From: Marisediminitalea lipolytica
GTDB lineage: Bacteria; Pseudomonadota; Gammaproteobacteria; Enterobacterales; Alteromonadaceae
Direction: 5' to 3'
Assembly: GCF_001758465.1 (NCBI RefSeq)
Contig: NZ_MJIC01000004.1
Coordinates: 208,484-272,483, forward strand
DNA length: 64,000 bases
Under the pieces are notes generated by a model. It was not told where the DNA came from. It made no database searches and saw nothing but the letters and a program-made list of their open reading frames with translations. This document shows positions 35,656 to 45,194 of this stretch, in pieces. Within the stretch, counting starts at the first letter, position 1; each line of letters starts with the position of its first letter. Position numbers and translations under genes: made by a program.

Positions 35656-37326
35656 ATGGAAAAACAGATCGATCTGCGACAAACCAGGAAATACCTGATT
35701 TCATTGCTTAAGCCGGAAGGCAGCTTTTTTGGCGTGGCGGCGGTGTATGGAGTGGCAATTAGTTTACTTACCCTGGCTATCCCCATTGCGGTACAAACGT
35801 TAATCAACAGTATCGCCAACATTGGCTCAGTGCGCGCGGTGACTATTCTGGCTGGTATTCTGTTTGCGACCTTGTTTATCTCCGGCATTTTTAGTGCGCT
35901 GCGGATGCGGGTGATGGAATATTATGAGCGTCGGGTGTTTACCCGCCTGGTGTCACAGTTTGGCCTTAAAACCATTATGGCGCCGCACAGTTTTTTTGAG
36001 GGCCGCAAAAACACCTCAATTACCCATCGTTACTTCGATATTATGACGCTGCAAAAAAATATCCCGTCGTTAATGGTCGATGGCTTTGCACTGGTGCTGC
36101 AAATCATTGTGGGTTTTACTCTGGTGTCCTTTTACCATCCTTTTTTGTTTGTCCTCAACATGATCATTCTGCTGGTAATGTACCTGGTATGGAAAATCTG
36201 GGGGCCGGGGGCTAAACGTACGTCAATTGAACTGTCGCAAAGTAAGTATGATACCGCCAAATGGTTGAACGATATTGCTTCTGCTCATGAGTTTTTTAAG
36301 TCTGCGGATCATCTCGATTACGCCGGACGGAATACTGAACAGTACATTCAGCGCTATATCAGTAAGCATAAAAATCACTTTACCTTTACCTTTTCGCAAG
36401 CTGTGTCGTTTTTACTGTTGTATGCCTTTGCCAGTGCAACGTTATTGGGGTTAGGCGGCTTTCTGGTAGTGCAGGGCCAGCTTTCCATCGGTCAGTTGGT
36501 CGCTGCTGAGCTTATTATGTCGGCGGTGTTTTTCGGGATTTCACGTTTTAGTCAGTATCTTAAACTCTATTACGAATTATATGGGGCTGCCGAAAAAATT
36601 GGCTCGGCGCTGGTTATTCCGCAGGAAGAAACCCACGACAACGGAGCGCGGATTCCTTCTTCTTCCAAGCTGGTTTTCAAGCGTTTGGCGATGTCCCACT
36701 TTGATGACAGCTGTTACCTTGATGGCACTCTTGACGCAGGTAAAAAATATTTCATTACTACCCGTAAAAGCTGGGTGCAAAAGCAGCTGGTGAGTTATCT
36801 CAAGCGTTTTGAGCATCCGGCCAAAGGCGACATATTGTTAGGTGAGTACAGTCTGTTTGATTATGACATGTATGAGCTGCGTCAGGCAGTAAGTACGCTG
36901 GATCGCGCTTTGATTATTGAATGCAGTATTGAAGAGTACCTGCGTCTGGCTGCACCGGAGGTGACCATTGCCGAAGTGCGCGGTGCGCTGGAAGAGGTTG
37001 GTCTGGACGAAGTGGTAGATAATCTTGAACAAGGCATTGCTACTCGCATTTCGCCGTTGGGGGCGCCTTTGCAACCGCTGGAGTTTTTACTGCTTAAGCT
37101 GGCGGCCGTTATTTTATCCAAACCCCAGGTGCTGGTAATTAATCAGCATTTTGATGCTATCCCCATGGCCACCAAAACACGCCTGCTGCATCGCATCGCG
37201 AAATTGCCGTGTACGGTGCTCTACTTTACCAATATGCCGGTGCCCGGTGTCTTTAATGCAACCCTGAATTTGCAGGACGTATTGTATGTAGAGGAAGAAA
37301 ATCAACGCGCAGAGGGAGCAGAGTAA
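35656..37326 (+). CDS. type I secretion-like ABC exporter subunit with a degenerate ATPase domain
   Basis: A 556-residue protein. Residues 1-310 are a six-helix ABC exporter membrane domain of the LapB/HlyB type (YGVAISLLTLAIPIAVQTL is typical). Residues 330-556 occupy the place of the nucleotide-binding domain, but every catalytic motif is lost: Walker A reads ITTRKSWVQKQ (about 367-377) with no G-K-S/T; the Q-loop reads STLDR; the LSGGQ signature reads SPLGAPLQP (about 466-474); Walker B reads VLVINQHFD, with Asn496 and Gln497 for the usual Asp and Glu; and the switch His is Asn. The frame is open throughout, so this is a pseudo-ATPase, not a pseudogene. The stop overlaps the next start by one base. 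Confidence 0.88.
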   Translation: MEKQIDLRQTRKYLISLLKPEGSFFGVAAVYGVAISLLTLAIPIAVQTLINSIANIGSVRAVTILAGILFATLFISGIFSALRMRVMEYYERRVFTRLVSQFGLKTIMAPHSFFEGRKNTSITHRYFDIMTLQKNIPSLMVDGFALVLQIIVGFTLVSFYHPFLFVLNMIILLVMYLVWKIWGPGAKRTSIELSQSKYDTAKWLNDIASAHEFFKSADHLDYAGRNTEQYIQRYISKHKNHFTFTFSQAVSFLLLYAFASATLLGLGGFLVVQGQLSIGQLVAAELIMSAVFFGISRFSQYLKLYYELYGAAEKIGSALVIPQEETHDNGARIPSSSKLVFKRLAMSHFDDSCYLDGTLDAGKKYFITTRKSWVQKQLVSYLKRFEHPAKGDILLGEYSLFDYDMYELRQAVSTLDRALIIECSIEEYLRLAAPEVTIAEVRGALEEVGLDEVVDNLEQGIATRISPLGAPLQPLEFLLLKLAAVILSKPQVLVINQHFDAIPMATKTRLLHRIAKLPCTVLYFTNMPVPGVFNATLNLQDVLYVEEENQRAEGAE

Positions 37327-38363
37327 TGAGCAAGGCTGAGAATCGTTTTATTCAGAATATTACGTCATTACCCGCGCAAATCATTCCCAGTGTGCACAAG
37401 GTGGTGTGCTGGATGATTGCTTTTTTAGTGCTGGCTGTTGCCGCCGGCCTGTATTTTACGCCCTGGATCCAAACTGCCCACGGCACTGGTGTAGTGGACT
37501 CCCTTGATCCGGTAGACAGAATGCAGCCCATTTCGGCACTGGTTGATGGTCAGATTCAAACCTGGCATGTGCGCGAGGGCATGGCGGTTCGCGCTGGCGA
37601 TCCCATTGTAACGCTGATTGATGTGGATGCGCAGCGACTGGAAAAACTGCAATCACAACTTTCCGCCACGCGTCTGGCGCATCAGGCAAATGAAACCGCG
37701 GTGGCTAATGCAGAGAGCAATCTGGAAAGGCAACGGGCATTGCAGCAGCAGGGATTGGTGTCTCGTAAAGAGGTGGAGGCGGCGCTAATTAAGGTGCAGG
37801 AGCTAAAAGCCAAGGCCGCCTCGTCATTGGCTGATATTAATCAGGTGTCCATGGTGTTGTCTCGCCAGGCCACCATGACTAAAGTCGCACCGGTAGACGG
37901 CACAATTTTGCGTTTGTTTAATGGCGGTGTATCAACCTTTGTTAAGGCCGGTGATGTACTGGGGCAGTTTATTCCTAAAAATGCTGAGCGTACGGTTAAA
38001 ATTGTGATTAGCGGCCTGGATGCGCCACTGGTTAAGCCCGGGGCCAGGGCGCGCCTGCAGTTTGAAGGCTGGCCGGTGTTTCAGTTTAGCGGCTGGCCTG
38101 GCACAGCGGTGGGCACTTTTGGCGGAGTCGTTACCTATGTTGAGCCCGTTGCCGATCTCACTGGTGCCTTTCAGGTGTGGATAGAACCCGATCCCAGTCA
38201 GATGCCCTGGCCGGAAGAAAATATTGCCCGTCTTGGCAGCCGGGTAAAAGCCTGGATTTTGTTAGAAGAAGTTCGCCTTGGCTACGAGTTATGGCGTCAG
38301 CTGAACAACTTCCCGCCACAAAAGCCGGATACGCCAGCCAATACCTCAGCTAAAAGCTGGTAG
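37326..38363 (+). CDS. HlyD-family periplasmic adaptor
   Basis: A 345-residue membrane fusion protein with one N-terminal helix (about residues 27-47), a lipoyl/barrel-sandwich half (ISALVDGQIQTWHVREGMAVRAGDPIVTLIDVD), an alpha-helical hairpin (about 90-170), the second lipoyl half (VAPVDGTILRLFNGGVSTFVKAGDVLGQFI) and a beta-barrel region. It joins the inner-membrane ABC subunit to the TolC-like channel gene that follows after 7 bases. Confidence 0.9.
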   Translation: MSKAENRFIQNITSLPAQIIPSVHKVVCWMIAFLVLAVAAGLYFTPWIQTAHGTGVVDSLDPVDRMQPISALVDGQIQTWHVREGMAVRAGDPIVTLIDVDAQRLEKLQSQLSATRLAHQANETAVANAESNLERQRALQQQGLVSRKEVEAALIKVQELKAKAASSLADINQVSMVLSRQATMTKVAPVDGTILRLFNGGVSTFVKAGDVLGQFIPKNAERTVKIVISGLDAPLVKPGARARLQFEGWPVFQFSGWPGTAVGTFGGVVTYVEPVADLTGAFQVWIEPDPSQMPWPEENIARLGSRVKAWILLEEVRLGYELWRQLNNFPPQKPDTPANTSAKSW

Positions 38364-38370
38364 GGGAATA

Positions 38371-39768
38371 GTGATGGAACTACGAAAAATCCTGTTCGTC
38401 TGGCTGCTGGGTGCGGCGCCGCTGGCTTTGGCTGAAGATGCCTTGCCCACGGTGCCCGGGCTGATTGCAAATATGCAGCAGTATCATCCCTATGTTGGTG
38501 TACTCAACGAGAAAAATAACCAGATGCAGTTTGGCTTACAAAGTGCGCAAAGTGAATTTGACCCGCGTATAGAGCAGGACATCAGCGGCCGCCTGAGTGG
38601 CTATTACGATGGTTCAGCCGCGGCGCAGCGCTTTGTTCAGCCCCTTGGTGAAATGAATGCCAGACTGATCAGTGAATACCGTGTGGCAACCGGTGATTTT
38701 CCGGTTTATGAAGAACAGTACAATACGTTGTCAGGCGGCGAGGCCAGCATAGGCGTGGCATTATCGTTACTAAAAGACCGCAGTACGGATAAACGTCGGG
38801 TAGGGGTGGCTAATGCCCGCTTGTCTGTTCAGCAGTATCAGGCAGAGTTACAGCTGGGGGTGAACGACTTTTTATATAAAGGTTTAAGCCAGTATTTAAA
38901 ATGGTACGAAGTCAGCCTTAAAATTGCGGCAGTAGAGTCTTTGCTGGAAACCTTAAGCAGTCGTCGTGATGGCCTTAAAGAAAGGTTGTCCAAGGGCGAT
39001 TTGGCGCAAGTCACTCTGACCGAATTTGAGGCCAGCATTCTGGAACAGCAACTGGCCCTTTCGCAGCTTCAGCAAACTCAGCGAGCCGCCGCTCAGGCGC
39101 TGGCGTTTTACTGGCGCGATAACCAGGGGCAATCACGGGTCATCCACAGTCAGGCAACCCTGCCTGAGGATATCCGCTGGCCCTACGCGATAACACCGGT
39201 ACAGGTAGCCAATTTACGCAATGCAATAGTCGACCATCCTGCGCTGGCTGTGATCCGAACTGAACAAGCCGTTGCAAAAAACAAGTATCGACTAGCTGAA
39301 AACCAGTTACTTCCTAAACTGGATTTAAAAGCGCTGGTTGCCAGGGATATTGGCAGTGGGCCAGCCTCGCTGGCCGAAACCGAAGGTAAAGTGGGGTTAA
39401 CTTTCTCCTACACTTTGGGTAACCGTAAGGCTAAGGCTGAGCAGGCCACGCAGAGCTCTAAGCTCAAAGTACTCGAATACGAACTGCAACTCGCCAAAGA
39501 CAGATTAAGCCAGCAATTTGAGCAAACTTACGCCTACTGGCAGCAAGCTAATGAAGTGCTGGAGCTGCAACGTAAAAATGCCGAGCTGGCAGTAACCTTA
39601 TCCACACTGGAGCGCAAACGCTTTGATGCGGGCGACAGTGACATGTTTAAGCTTAATGCCCGCGAGTCCGGTGTACTAAAAGCAAAGTTAAAAGCCATCG
39701 AAGCCGAAGTAGACTTACTATCAGCGGAACTGGCACTGCATCAGGTGGCTGTATCGCTGGCAGGGTAA
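38371..39768 (+). CDS. TolC-family outer-membrane efflux protein
   Basis: A 465-residue protein with a signal peptide (cleavage near PLALAED, residue 22-23) and the helical coiled repeats of outer-membrane efflux proteins (for example LEYELQLAKDRLSQQFEQTYAYWQQ and LERKRFDAGDSDMFKLNARE). It should form the exit channel for the upstream ABC/HlyD pair. Third gene of a tight operon; an unrelated ABC-F gene follows after a long leader. Confidence 0.9.
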   Translation: MMELRKILFVWLLGAAPLALAEDALPTVPGLIANMQQYHPYVGVLNEKNNQMQFGLQSAQSEFDPRIEQDISGRLSGYYDGSAAAQRFVQPLGEMNARLISEYRVATGDFPVYEEQYNTLSGGEASIGVALSLLKDRSTDKRRVGVANARLSVQQYQAELQLGVNDFLYKGLSQYLKWYEVSLKIAAVESLLETLSSRRDGLKERLSKGDLAQVTLTEFEASILEQQLALSQLQQTQRAAAQALAFYWRDNQGQSRVIHSQATLPEDIRWPYAITPVQVANLRNAIVDHPALAVIRTEQAVAKNKYRLAENQLLPKLDLKALVARDIGSGPASLAETEGKVGLTFSYTLGNRKAKAEQATQSSKLKVLEYELQLAKDRLSQQFEQTYAYWQQANEVLELQRKNAELAVTLSTLERKRFDAGDSDMFKLNARESGVLKAKLKAIEAEVDLLSAELALHQVAVSLAG

Positions 39769-40102
39769 CCCGGCACCGCGTTAGATGCGCCGAGGTTTAG
39801 ACTTGTGCTAAGCTTTTTCATCCTCAGCGGATTCGCTATCTGAGCGGGCGGGGCGCAAATATGTAACAAAGTGTTAGATCGCCTTGCAATCAAGCCTTGT
39901 TTTGACTAAATTCTGCGCATCTTCTCAGCCGGAGCTGCCGCCATCATGAACAACTAAGCCTGTTATCCATAGAACACTTTTTTTGGATCTACAGGGTTAG
40001 TCGGCGTGGCTCACGGTTGAACTTACATCGCGCAATGTACGCGCGATGCCTACTTTTTATGTGCTGCTACGGCCGTTGTCCCTGGTATACAGGAGGCACA
40101 TG
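39769..40102 (+). promoter_or_regulatory. long leader of the ABC-F gene with hairpin and minimal uORF
   Basis: A 334-base gap. It holds a perfect 8-bp hairpin, catcgcgc/gcgcgatg (40026-40048), followed after 5 bases by five T residues, resembling an attenuator. It also has an ATG-AAC-AAC-TAA minimal reading frame near 39945. Leaders of this type precede inducible ABC-F resistance genes in other bacteria. No promoter pair is clear. Confidence 0.4.
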
Positions 40103-41677
40103 ATGCCGATACTTAAAGCGCAAAATCTTGCATATACACTTCCCACCGGAGACATTCTTTTTCAGTCGGTTTCGGTGACGATGACATCACCCCGGGTTGG
40201 CTTGGTGGGTAAAAACGGCTGCGGTAAATCTATTCTGGCGGCAATGCTAAGTGGTGCACGTAAACCGAAGGCTGGGCATGTGGCGTGTGAGTTCAGAACC
40301 GCTATGTACACGCAGCAACCCGGTCAATGGCTTCACGAAGGAGCAACGATTGCCGACCTGCTGGGCATTACTCCGGTAATCGACGCCATTGCGCAAATCG
40401 TCGACGGTGATTGTCACCCCCAGCTGTTTGAAACCGTTGGTGACCGCTGGGACATTGTGGAATCTGTCAGCGCCCGGCTGGCAGCGCTTGGATTGCCGCA
40501 GGACTGCCAAACGAAGTGCGCCAGCCTGAGCGGTGGGGAACTGGCCAAACTGCGGCTGTGGCAGCTGTTTAATGCCGATCATCAACTGCTTATCTTAGAT
40601 GAACCGTCTAATCATCTGGATGCTCAGTCCAGAGACTGGTTAGCCAGGCAAATCCGGCACACTGATGCTGCTGTGCTACTTATCAGTCACGACCGACAAT
40701 TACTCGAAGATATGCAGGAAATCTGGGCGTTAAGCTCATCAGGTATACGGGTTTATGGGGGCAATTATTCCCACTATGCCGAACAGAAGTTCTTCGACGA
40801 GCAGGCACTGGAGCGTCAGTTAAATGCGCTCAATAAGCAGCAACAGCAGCTTCAGCGACAAATTCAGCGGGATCACGAAAAAGCTCAGCAACGTGCGGTG
40901 CAGGGTCAAAAACAGCGTGGCAGTCAGGCTAAATGCTTGCTGGACAGCCAAAAAGACAGGGCGACAGCAGGCGCCTCCAACCGCAGTAAAAATGCCCAGG
41001 CCAGGCAAAGGCAGTTACAGCAAAAAACTGACAAGTTAAGAGCGGCAAAAGTACCGCAAAGGCAACAGGCAATCTACCTTGCAAGCGCACAGACTAGCCG
41101 AAAACAGGTTATTTCAGTTGTGCAGGGCAGGCTGGCATTTGGCAGTGAGCAAAGGATTAATCTGCAAGTGGCGGCAAACGAAAAAATACATTTGCAAGGA
41201 AGCAACGGCTCAGGAAAATCAACCCTGTTGAAGTCAATCCAGGGCCAAATTCCCCTTAAGCAAGGTGAGTTAACCGTAAGCAGCCCATTGTATTACCTTG
41301 ACCAGCATTTTAGTATCGTGGTCCCTGTACAGAGTTTGTTGGATAACCTGCTTAGTAGCTGTGATGGACTCACCGAAGCTGATGCCAGAACAATACTGGC
41401 AGGAATAGGATTTCGTCGCGACCGTGTTTACACCATGGCTGGCGAATTAAGCGGCGGTGAAAAAATGAAGCTGGCGATGTTAATTGTCAGCCATCAGTCG
41501 GCCACACAATCGGGTCAGCCATTTTTGTTACTTGACGAGCCGGATAATCACCTGGATTTGGACAGTAAAATTTTGTTGGCTCAGGCGCTGAATCAACATC
41601 AGGGCGGCTTTATACTGATTAGTCACGACACGCTTTTTGCCAGGGAAGCTGGCTGCTCACAGGCTTATGTAATGTGA
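40103..41677 (+). CDS. ABC-F family ATPase
   Basis: A 524-residue cytoplasmic protein with two ABC domains and no membrane helices. Walker A motifs are GKNGCGKS (residues 36-43) and GSNGSGKS; signatures LSGGELAKLRL and LSGGEKMKLAM; Walker B LLILDEPSNHLD and FLLLDEPDNHLD. The linker between is Gln/Lys/Arg-rich and helical, as in ribosome-binding ABC-F factors, which act on translation and sometimes give antibiotic resistance. The start at 40103 stands 6 bases from aggagg; the ATG at 40100 is too close, and an upstream frame start at 40046 lies in the leader hairpin. The subclass (housekeeping or resistance type) cannot be decided by eye. Confidence 0.88.
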   Translation: MPILKAQNLAYTLPTGDILFQSVSVTMTSPRVGLVGKNGCGKSILAAMLSGARKPKAGHVACEFRTAMYTQQPGQWLHEGATIADLLGITPVIDAIAQIVDGDCHPQLFETVGDRWDIVESVSARLAALGLPQDCQTKCASLSGGELAKLRLWQLFNADHQLLILDEPSNHLDAQSRDWLARQIRHTDAAVLLISHDRQLLEDMQEIWALSSSGIRVYGGNYSHYAEQKFFDEQALERQLNALNKQQQQLQRQIQRDHEKAQQRAVQGQKQRGSQAKCLLDSQKDRATAGASNRSKNAQARQRQLQQKTDKLRAAKVPQRQQAIYLASAQTSRKQVISVVQGRLAFGSEQRINLQVAANEKIHLQGSNGSGKSTLLKSIQGQIPLKQGELTVSSPLYYLDQHFSIVVPVQSLLDNLLSSCDGLTEADARTILAGIGFRRDRVYTMAGELSGGEKMKLAMLIVSHQSATQSGQPFLLLDEPDNHLDLDSKILLAQALNQHQGGFILISHDTLFAREAGCSQAYVM

Positions 41678-41746
41678 TAGTCTGATAACTCACTATTGCT
41701 AAGTTAATTACTCAGCAAGGCGCTTCGAATAAAAGTGATTTAATTC

Positions 41747-42184
41747 ATGATGAAAAATACACCCTTGCTCATAGCCGGTTGGCTAAGCATGGCGGCTGCT
41801 GTTGCTCATTTGCTTTGCATAGTGGGTGGGCCAGACTGGTATCGCTTTTTTGGTGCGGGCGAACGTATGGCGCAAATGGCCGCAGACGGTGATATCTATC
41901 CCACCATGATTACTGCGGGCATAGCGTTGCTCCTTAGCATTTGGGGATTATATGCATTTTCGGGGGCTGGTATTATCAGAAGATTACCCTTGTGCAAAAC
42001 CTGTCTTGTTTTGATCTCTGTGATTTTTTGTGCTCGTGGTCTGGCAGGATTCTTTGTTCCGTTTTTGGCACAAGATTCCATGATGCCGCAGAATTCCCCT
42101 ACATTTTGGCTGGTCAGCTCATTAATCTGCTGCGCCTACGGCCTGCTTTACTGGCAGGGTACCCGGCGTTTGTTTAAGTCGTAG
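41747..42184 (+). CDS. small four-helix membrane protein of unknown function
   Basis: A 145-residue protein with four hydrophobic segments (about residues 5-25, 53-72, 82-104, 116-136) and the polar loop GGPDWYRFFGAGERMA after helix 1, which looks like a conserved motif of an uncharacterised bacterial family. It is 69 bases after the ABC-F gene and could be read through from it. No function can be given. Confidence 0.7.
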   Translation: MMKNTPLLIAGWLSMAAAVAHLLCIVGGPDWYRFFGAGERMAQMAADGDIYPTMITAGIALLLSIWGLYAFSGAGIIRRLPLCKTCLVLISVIFCARGLAGFFVPFLAQDSMMPQNSPTFWLVSSLICCAYGLLYWQGTRRLFKS

Positions 42185-42213
42185 AGGGAGGCGTTGCCAG
42201 ATGCCCGTAAGTA

Positions 42214-44403
42214 TTAATACTGCGCTTTGGAATACCAGGGCGACCGGGCGTCTGTTTCTTTAAATAAACTAAACCGTTTCCCCACGCGCTGGCCACCGTC
42301 ACGGGTTAGTGGTTGCCAGCTGATGTTGCCACGGCGGGTTGTCGGATTTATGTTGATTAAATCAAAGGGAATAGAAATATAAAAACCCTTGGTAAAGCTA
42401 CCTTCTCCGTATTCGTCAGACGTCAGGTTGGTTTTAGTCACATAGGTGCCGGCTATTACACCGGAATCAAACTGCTTTGAAAAATCGAAGGTAAAACCAA
42501 CATCTTCTGCCAGGTAACGGCCAACACTTATTTTGAGTAAAGTGTTATCCAGTATCGTATTCTTTTGCGGTTGCCAATAGAAAGTGGCATGACCTGTCGC
42601 AGTGCCGGTTTGCACCCTGTACGGTCTTTCAAGCTCCTCATCTATATGATTCTCTTGTGCATATAAACCAAGAAGCGAGGTTGGCTCCCGTTGTTTTACG
42701 TAGTTAATGTCCACACCGAAGGCCCAGCTAGTATTGAGCGGGCGGTACAACCATTCACTGCCCACACCGGCAAACATAGATTCCAGATAGCCACCATAGT
42801 ACTGAACGAACAGATTAGTGTTGAGACGCGTAAAGTAGGTAAGTTGTAGGTTACTTAGCCGGATGTCTTCCTTAAAATACTGCCTGGTTAAAGTGCGAAC
42901 CCGTGTTAACGAGGTTCCATCCGGTGGTACGGTATAATTGAATTTATCGTAATTATCGAAGATGTTGGCGTAGAGGCTACCAGTGACAAGCCAATTTCTT
43001 TTAAGCTTGTATTCAAGCCCGCCCCGCAGGCCTGCCGCAAATAAATAAAAGTCTTCAGAACCGCCAAAAGACTGGATTAAAACTGGCGCAAAACCATAGC
43101 TGAATCGTGAGGATTGTTCGCTGGTAGGAGAGCCATAATCTGATTCAGGGTTGCGGGTAACCACCGCATCCTTAAACGAAGCATTTGGGTAAGCGGCGGT
43201 TAAGACCTGCTCCAACTGCTGTCTGTTTACGCTTTTTTCAGATAAATTTAGCCCGTGATTTGCAGTAACAATACGGTATTGCTCTGCTTCCATTCCGGTG
43301 TTGGCCAGTAAGACCGCAGCATGTGATGCGGCCGCATCATCATCGCGATATTTACTTTGCTTACCTACAAGCGTGATGGTTTTGTTTTGCTGATAAATTC
43401 GGGCTTCAGCATAGCCAGCTTGTTGCTTAACAGTGGATAGCACCTTTTGCCATTCCTCTTCAGACAACGTGTTTTTAGATTCGGCTTTGTGATAAGCGGG
43501 AGGTGGAGAAGGTGTCCAATGTGGTTTCAATGAAGCAAAGTTAGTGCTTATTGTTAAGCCTAATGCCAGGGTGTTCCCTCGCTCGTAACTTAAATGCAAA
43601 TGTCCCCAGTCTGACAGTGAATACACTGCGCCGATATTCCAGGGGGACGACACCGGTATAGCAATTTGGTTGCGTTGTGTCGGAAAATCATTCTGATAAT
43701 CATTCCCGTCATATTCAAATTTTACGGCAAGCCCTGAAATCGGTGTCTGGTATTCAATTCCACCAAAAAAGGAAAGACAGCCTGAAAACATGCGGGAAAC
43801 ATCAACACTACCGCCGTTACCGGAATAGCTATTACTTCTGGAACAAGCCCCGCTGGTCTGGTTTTGGTGTATGTTGTTTCTGTTAGCGATATATCCCCAT
43901 CCTACACCAATGGTTAAATCGATAGGGCCTAATTGTTTGCTTGCAACAAAGTACTCACTGTCAAACAGCCCTGTGCCACCCAGATCGCGCAAGCCAACAC
44001 CTATTTGTGGCGCCCAGTTGCCTTCTTTTAAGAGGATTGCTTTTACATCAATCGACTTGTCTGTGTATTCGTTATCGCCACTAAAATTGCTGTCGTAGCT
44101 GTATAAAATATCATGGACCTGAGTAAATCTAATGTTGCTCTCTAACCAGGGAAAGACTTGTAATGAAAGAGAATAATGTCGGTACAGATCGTTATCGGAA
44201 AGGGTAAAGCTGAATTCCCCGGTTGGTTTTACCCGGGCGGTGGGCATCTGCATTAATCCAACACCACCAAAATCTGACTGAGAGTGGCGGGGTATTGATG
44301 AATTAAAGATGGGTTCCTGAGCCTTTACGGATTTAGCGGGTAAAACAGAAAAAGCGACTAAACCAAGATTAAGACAGAAAAGGGAAATACGACCACCAAG
44401 CAT
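42214..44403 (-). CDS. yjbH: YjbH-like outer-membrane protein of exopolysaccharide export
   Basis: A 729-residue protein, last of a four-gene yjbEFGH-like operon. A signal peptide ends near SVKAQ (residue 29). The YjbH signature is clear: SDFGGVGLMQMPTARVKPTGEFSFTL near the N-terminus and a beta-strand-rich body typical of a large outer-membrane barrel. Escherichia coli YjbH has 698 residues. The family (also GfcD) takes part in secretion of yjb exopolysaccharide or group 4 capsule. Its start touches the end of the YjbG gene. Confidence 0.88.
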   Translation of the reverse strand: MLGGRISLFCLNLGLVAFSVLPAKSVKAQEPIFNSSIPRHSQSDFGGVGLMQMPTARVKPTGEFSFTLSDNDLYRHYSLSLQVFPWLESNIRFTQVHDILYSYDSNFSGDNEYTDKSIDVKAILLKEGNWAPQIGVGLRDLGGTGLFDSEYFVASKQLGPIDLTIGVGWGYIANRNNIHQNQTSGACSRSNSYSGNGGSVDVSRMFSGCLSFFGGIEYQTPISGLAVKFEYDGNDYQNDFPTQRNQIAIPVSSPWNIGAVYSLSDWGHLHLSYERGNTLALGLTISTNFASLKPHWTPSPPPAYHKAESKNTLSEEEWQKVLSTVKQQAGYAEARIYQQNKTITLVGKQSKYRDDDAAASHAAVLLANTGMEAEQYRIVTANHGLNLSEKSVNRQQLEQVLTAAYPNASFKDAVVTRNPESDYGSPTSEQSSRFSYGFAPVLIQSFGGSEDFYLFAAGLRGGLEYKLKRNWLVTGSLYANIFDNYDKFNYTVPPDGTSLTRVRTLTRQYFKEDIRLSNLQLTYFTRLNTNLFVQYYGGYLESMFAGVGSEWLYRPLNTSWAFGVDINYVKQREPTSLLGLYAQENHIDEELERPYRVQTGTATGHATFYWQPQKNTILDNTLLKISVGRYLAEDVGFTFDFSKQFDSGVIAGTYVTKTNLTSDEYGEGSFTKGFYISIPFDLININPTTRRGNISWQPLTRDGGQRVGKRFSLFKETDARSPWYSKAQY

Positions 44404-45194
44404 TACATCATTTCTCTCAGAAGAATCAAAGCAGCCTGGTTATCAACGTTTTTACCGGACTGGTTATTCATTAAATTCAGTGTTTCCGGGAATGGCACAT
44501 AAATAACAGCACCAGGCGCGATATCCTTAAATGGCGTATCGGCTAACTGGCGAATGGGGTGTTCCTGAATAATGCCGTCGGGTTGAATAACAAATACCGC
44601 AGAGTCAAAAAAGCTTATGCCTTCCATGTTCTGTGAGGCCGTTAGGTAATCTACGGCGGTAAAACCGCTTTGCCAGTTAAATTGTCCATGATTCGCTACG
44701 TGCCCGGTGATGGACACGCTGTTTGGTGTCTTAAGGTGAACCAGTAAGAGTTGCCATTCTCCTTGCAGCAATGGGTTTGCCTGCGGGTGATTTATTCTTG
44801 AAAAATCAGGGTCAAGATTAATAAATACCCGGGAGGACGTTGGCGGGGATTTAACATACTGATTAAATTCATTAAACGCTGATTGCGCAAATACATCGCT
44901 AAGATTGATATCGCTTGCCAGGACATTTGAGAAAATCGGAGCTGAGATAGTTATTTTTCTTAACGTTGAACGGTCCCAGTCGATGTCCTGTTCAGATACT
45001 GACAATGTATTAAGGCATGCGAGAGTTACGTCGCTGAGTCTTGGTACTTCTGCAAAGTGCACGAGCTGACTTACCCTATTGTCTTGCTTTAATTGACAAC
45101 TCACTTCTGTCGCCATGGCCGTGTTAGCTAAATACCCCATAAATACGGCTAACACACAGGACATCGTTAGGAACGACCGTTTTGAGGGAGTCAT
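44403..45194 (-). CDS. yjbG: YjbG/GfcC-like periplasmic protein
   Basis: A 263-residue secreted protein (signal peptide to about TAMATE, residue 29) matching the GfcC/YjbG family: NPLLQGEWQLLLVHLKTP, NSVSITGHVANHGQFNW and PPGAVIYVPF-like ending (APGAVIYVPFPE). GfcC has ubiquitin-like domains and helps export capsule polysaccharide. It overlaps the YjbF gene by 4 bases and the YjbH gene by one. Confidence 0.85.
   Translation of the reverse strand: MTPSKRSFLTMSCVLAVFMGYLANTAMATEVSCQLKQDNRVSQLVHFAEVPRLSDVTLACLNTLSVSEQDIDWDRSTLRKITISAPIFSNVLASDINLSDVFAQSAFNEFNQYVKSPPTSSRVFINLDPDFSRINHPQANPLLQGEWQLLLVHLKTPNSVSITGHVANHGQFNWQSGFTAVDYLTASQNMEGISFFDSAVFVIQPDGIIQEHPIRQLADTPFKDIAPGAVIYVPFPETLNLMNNQSGKNVDNQAALILLREMM

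Noticed and set aside
35656..37326. The ABC gene as a frameshifted pseudogene or sequencing error
   Set aside because: The frame is open over 556 codons, alignable to the family motif by motif with substitutions rather than shifts, and coupled to the next gene by a one-base overlap.
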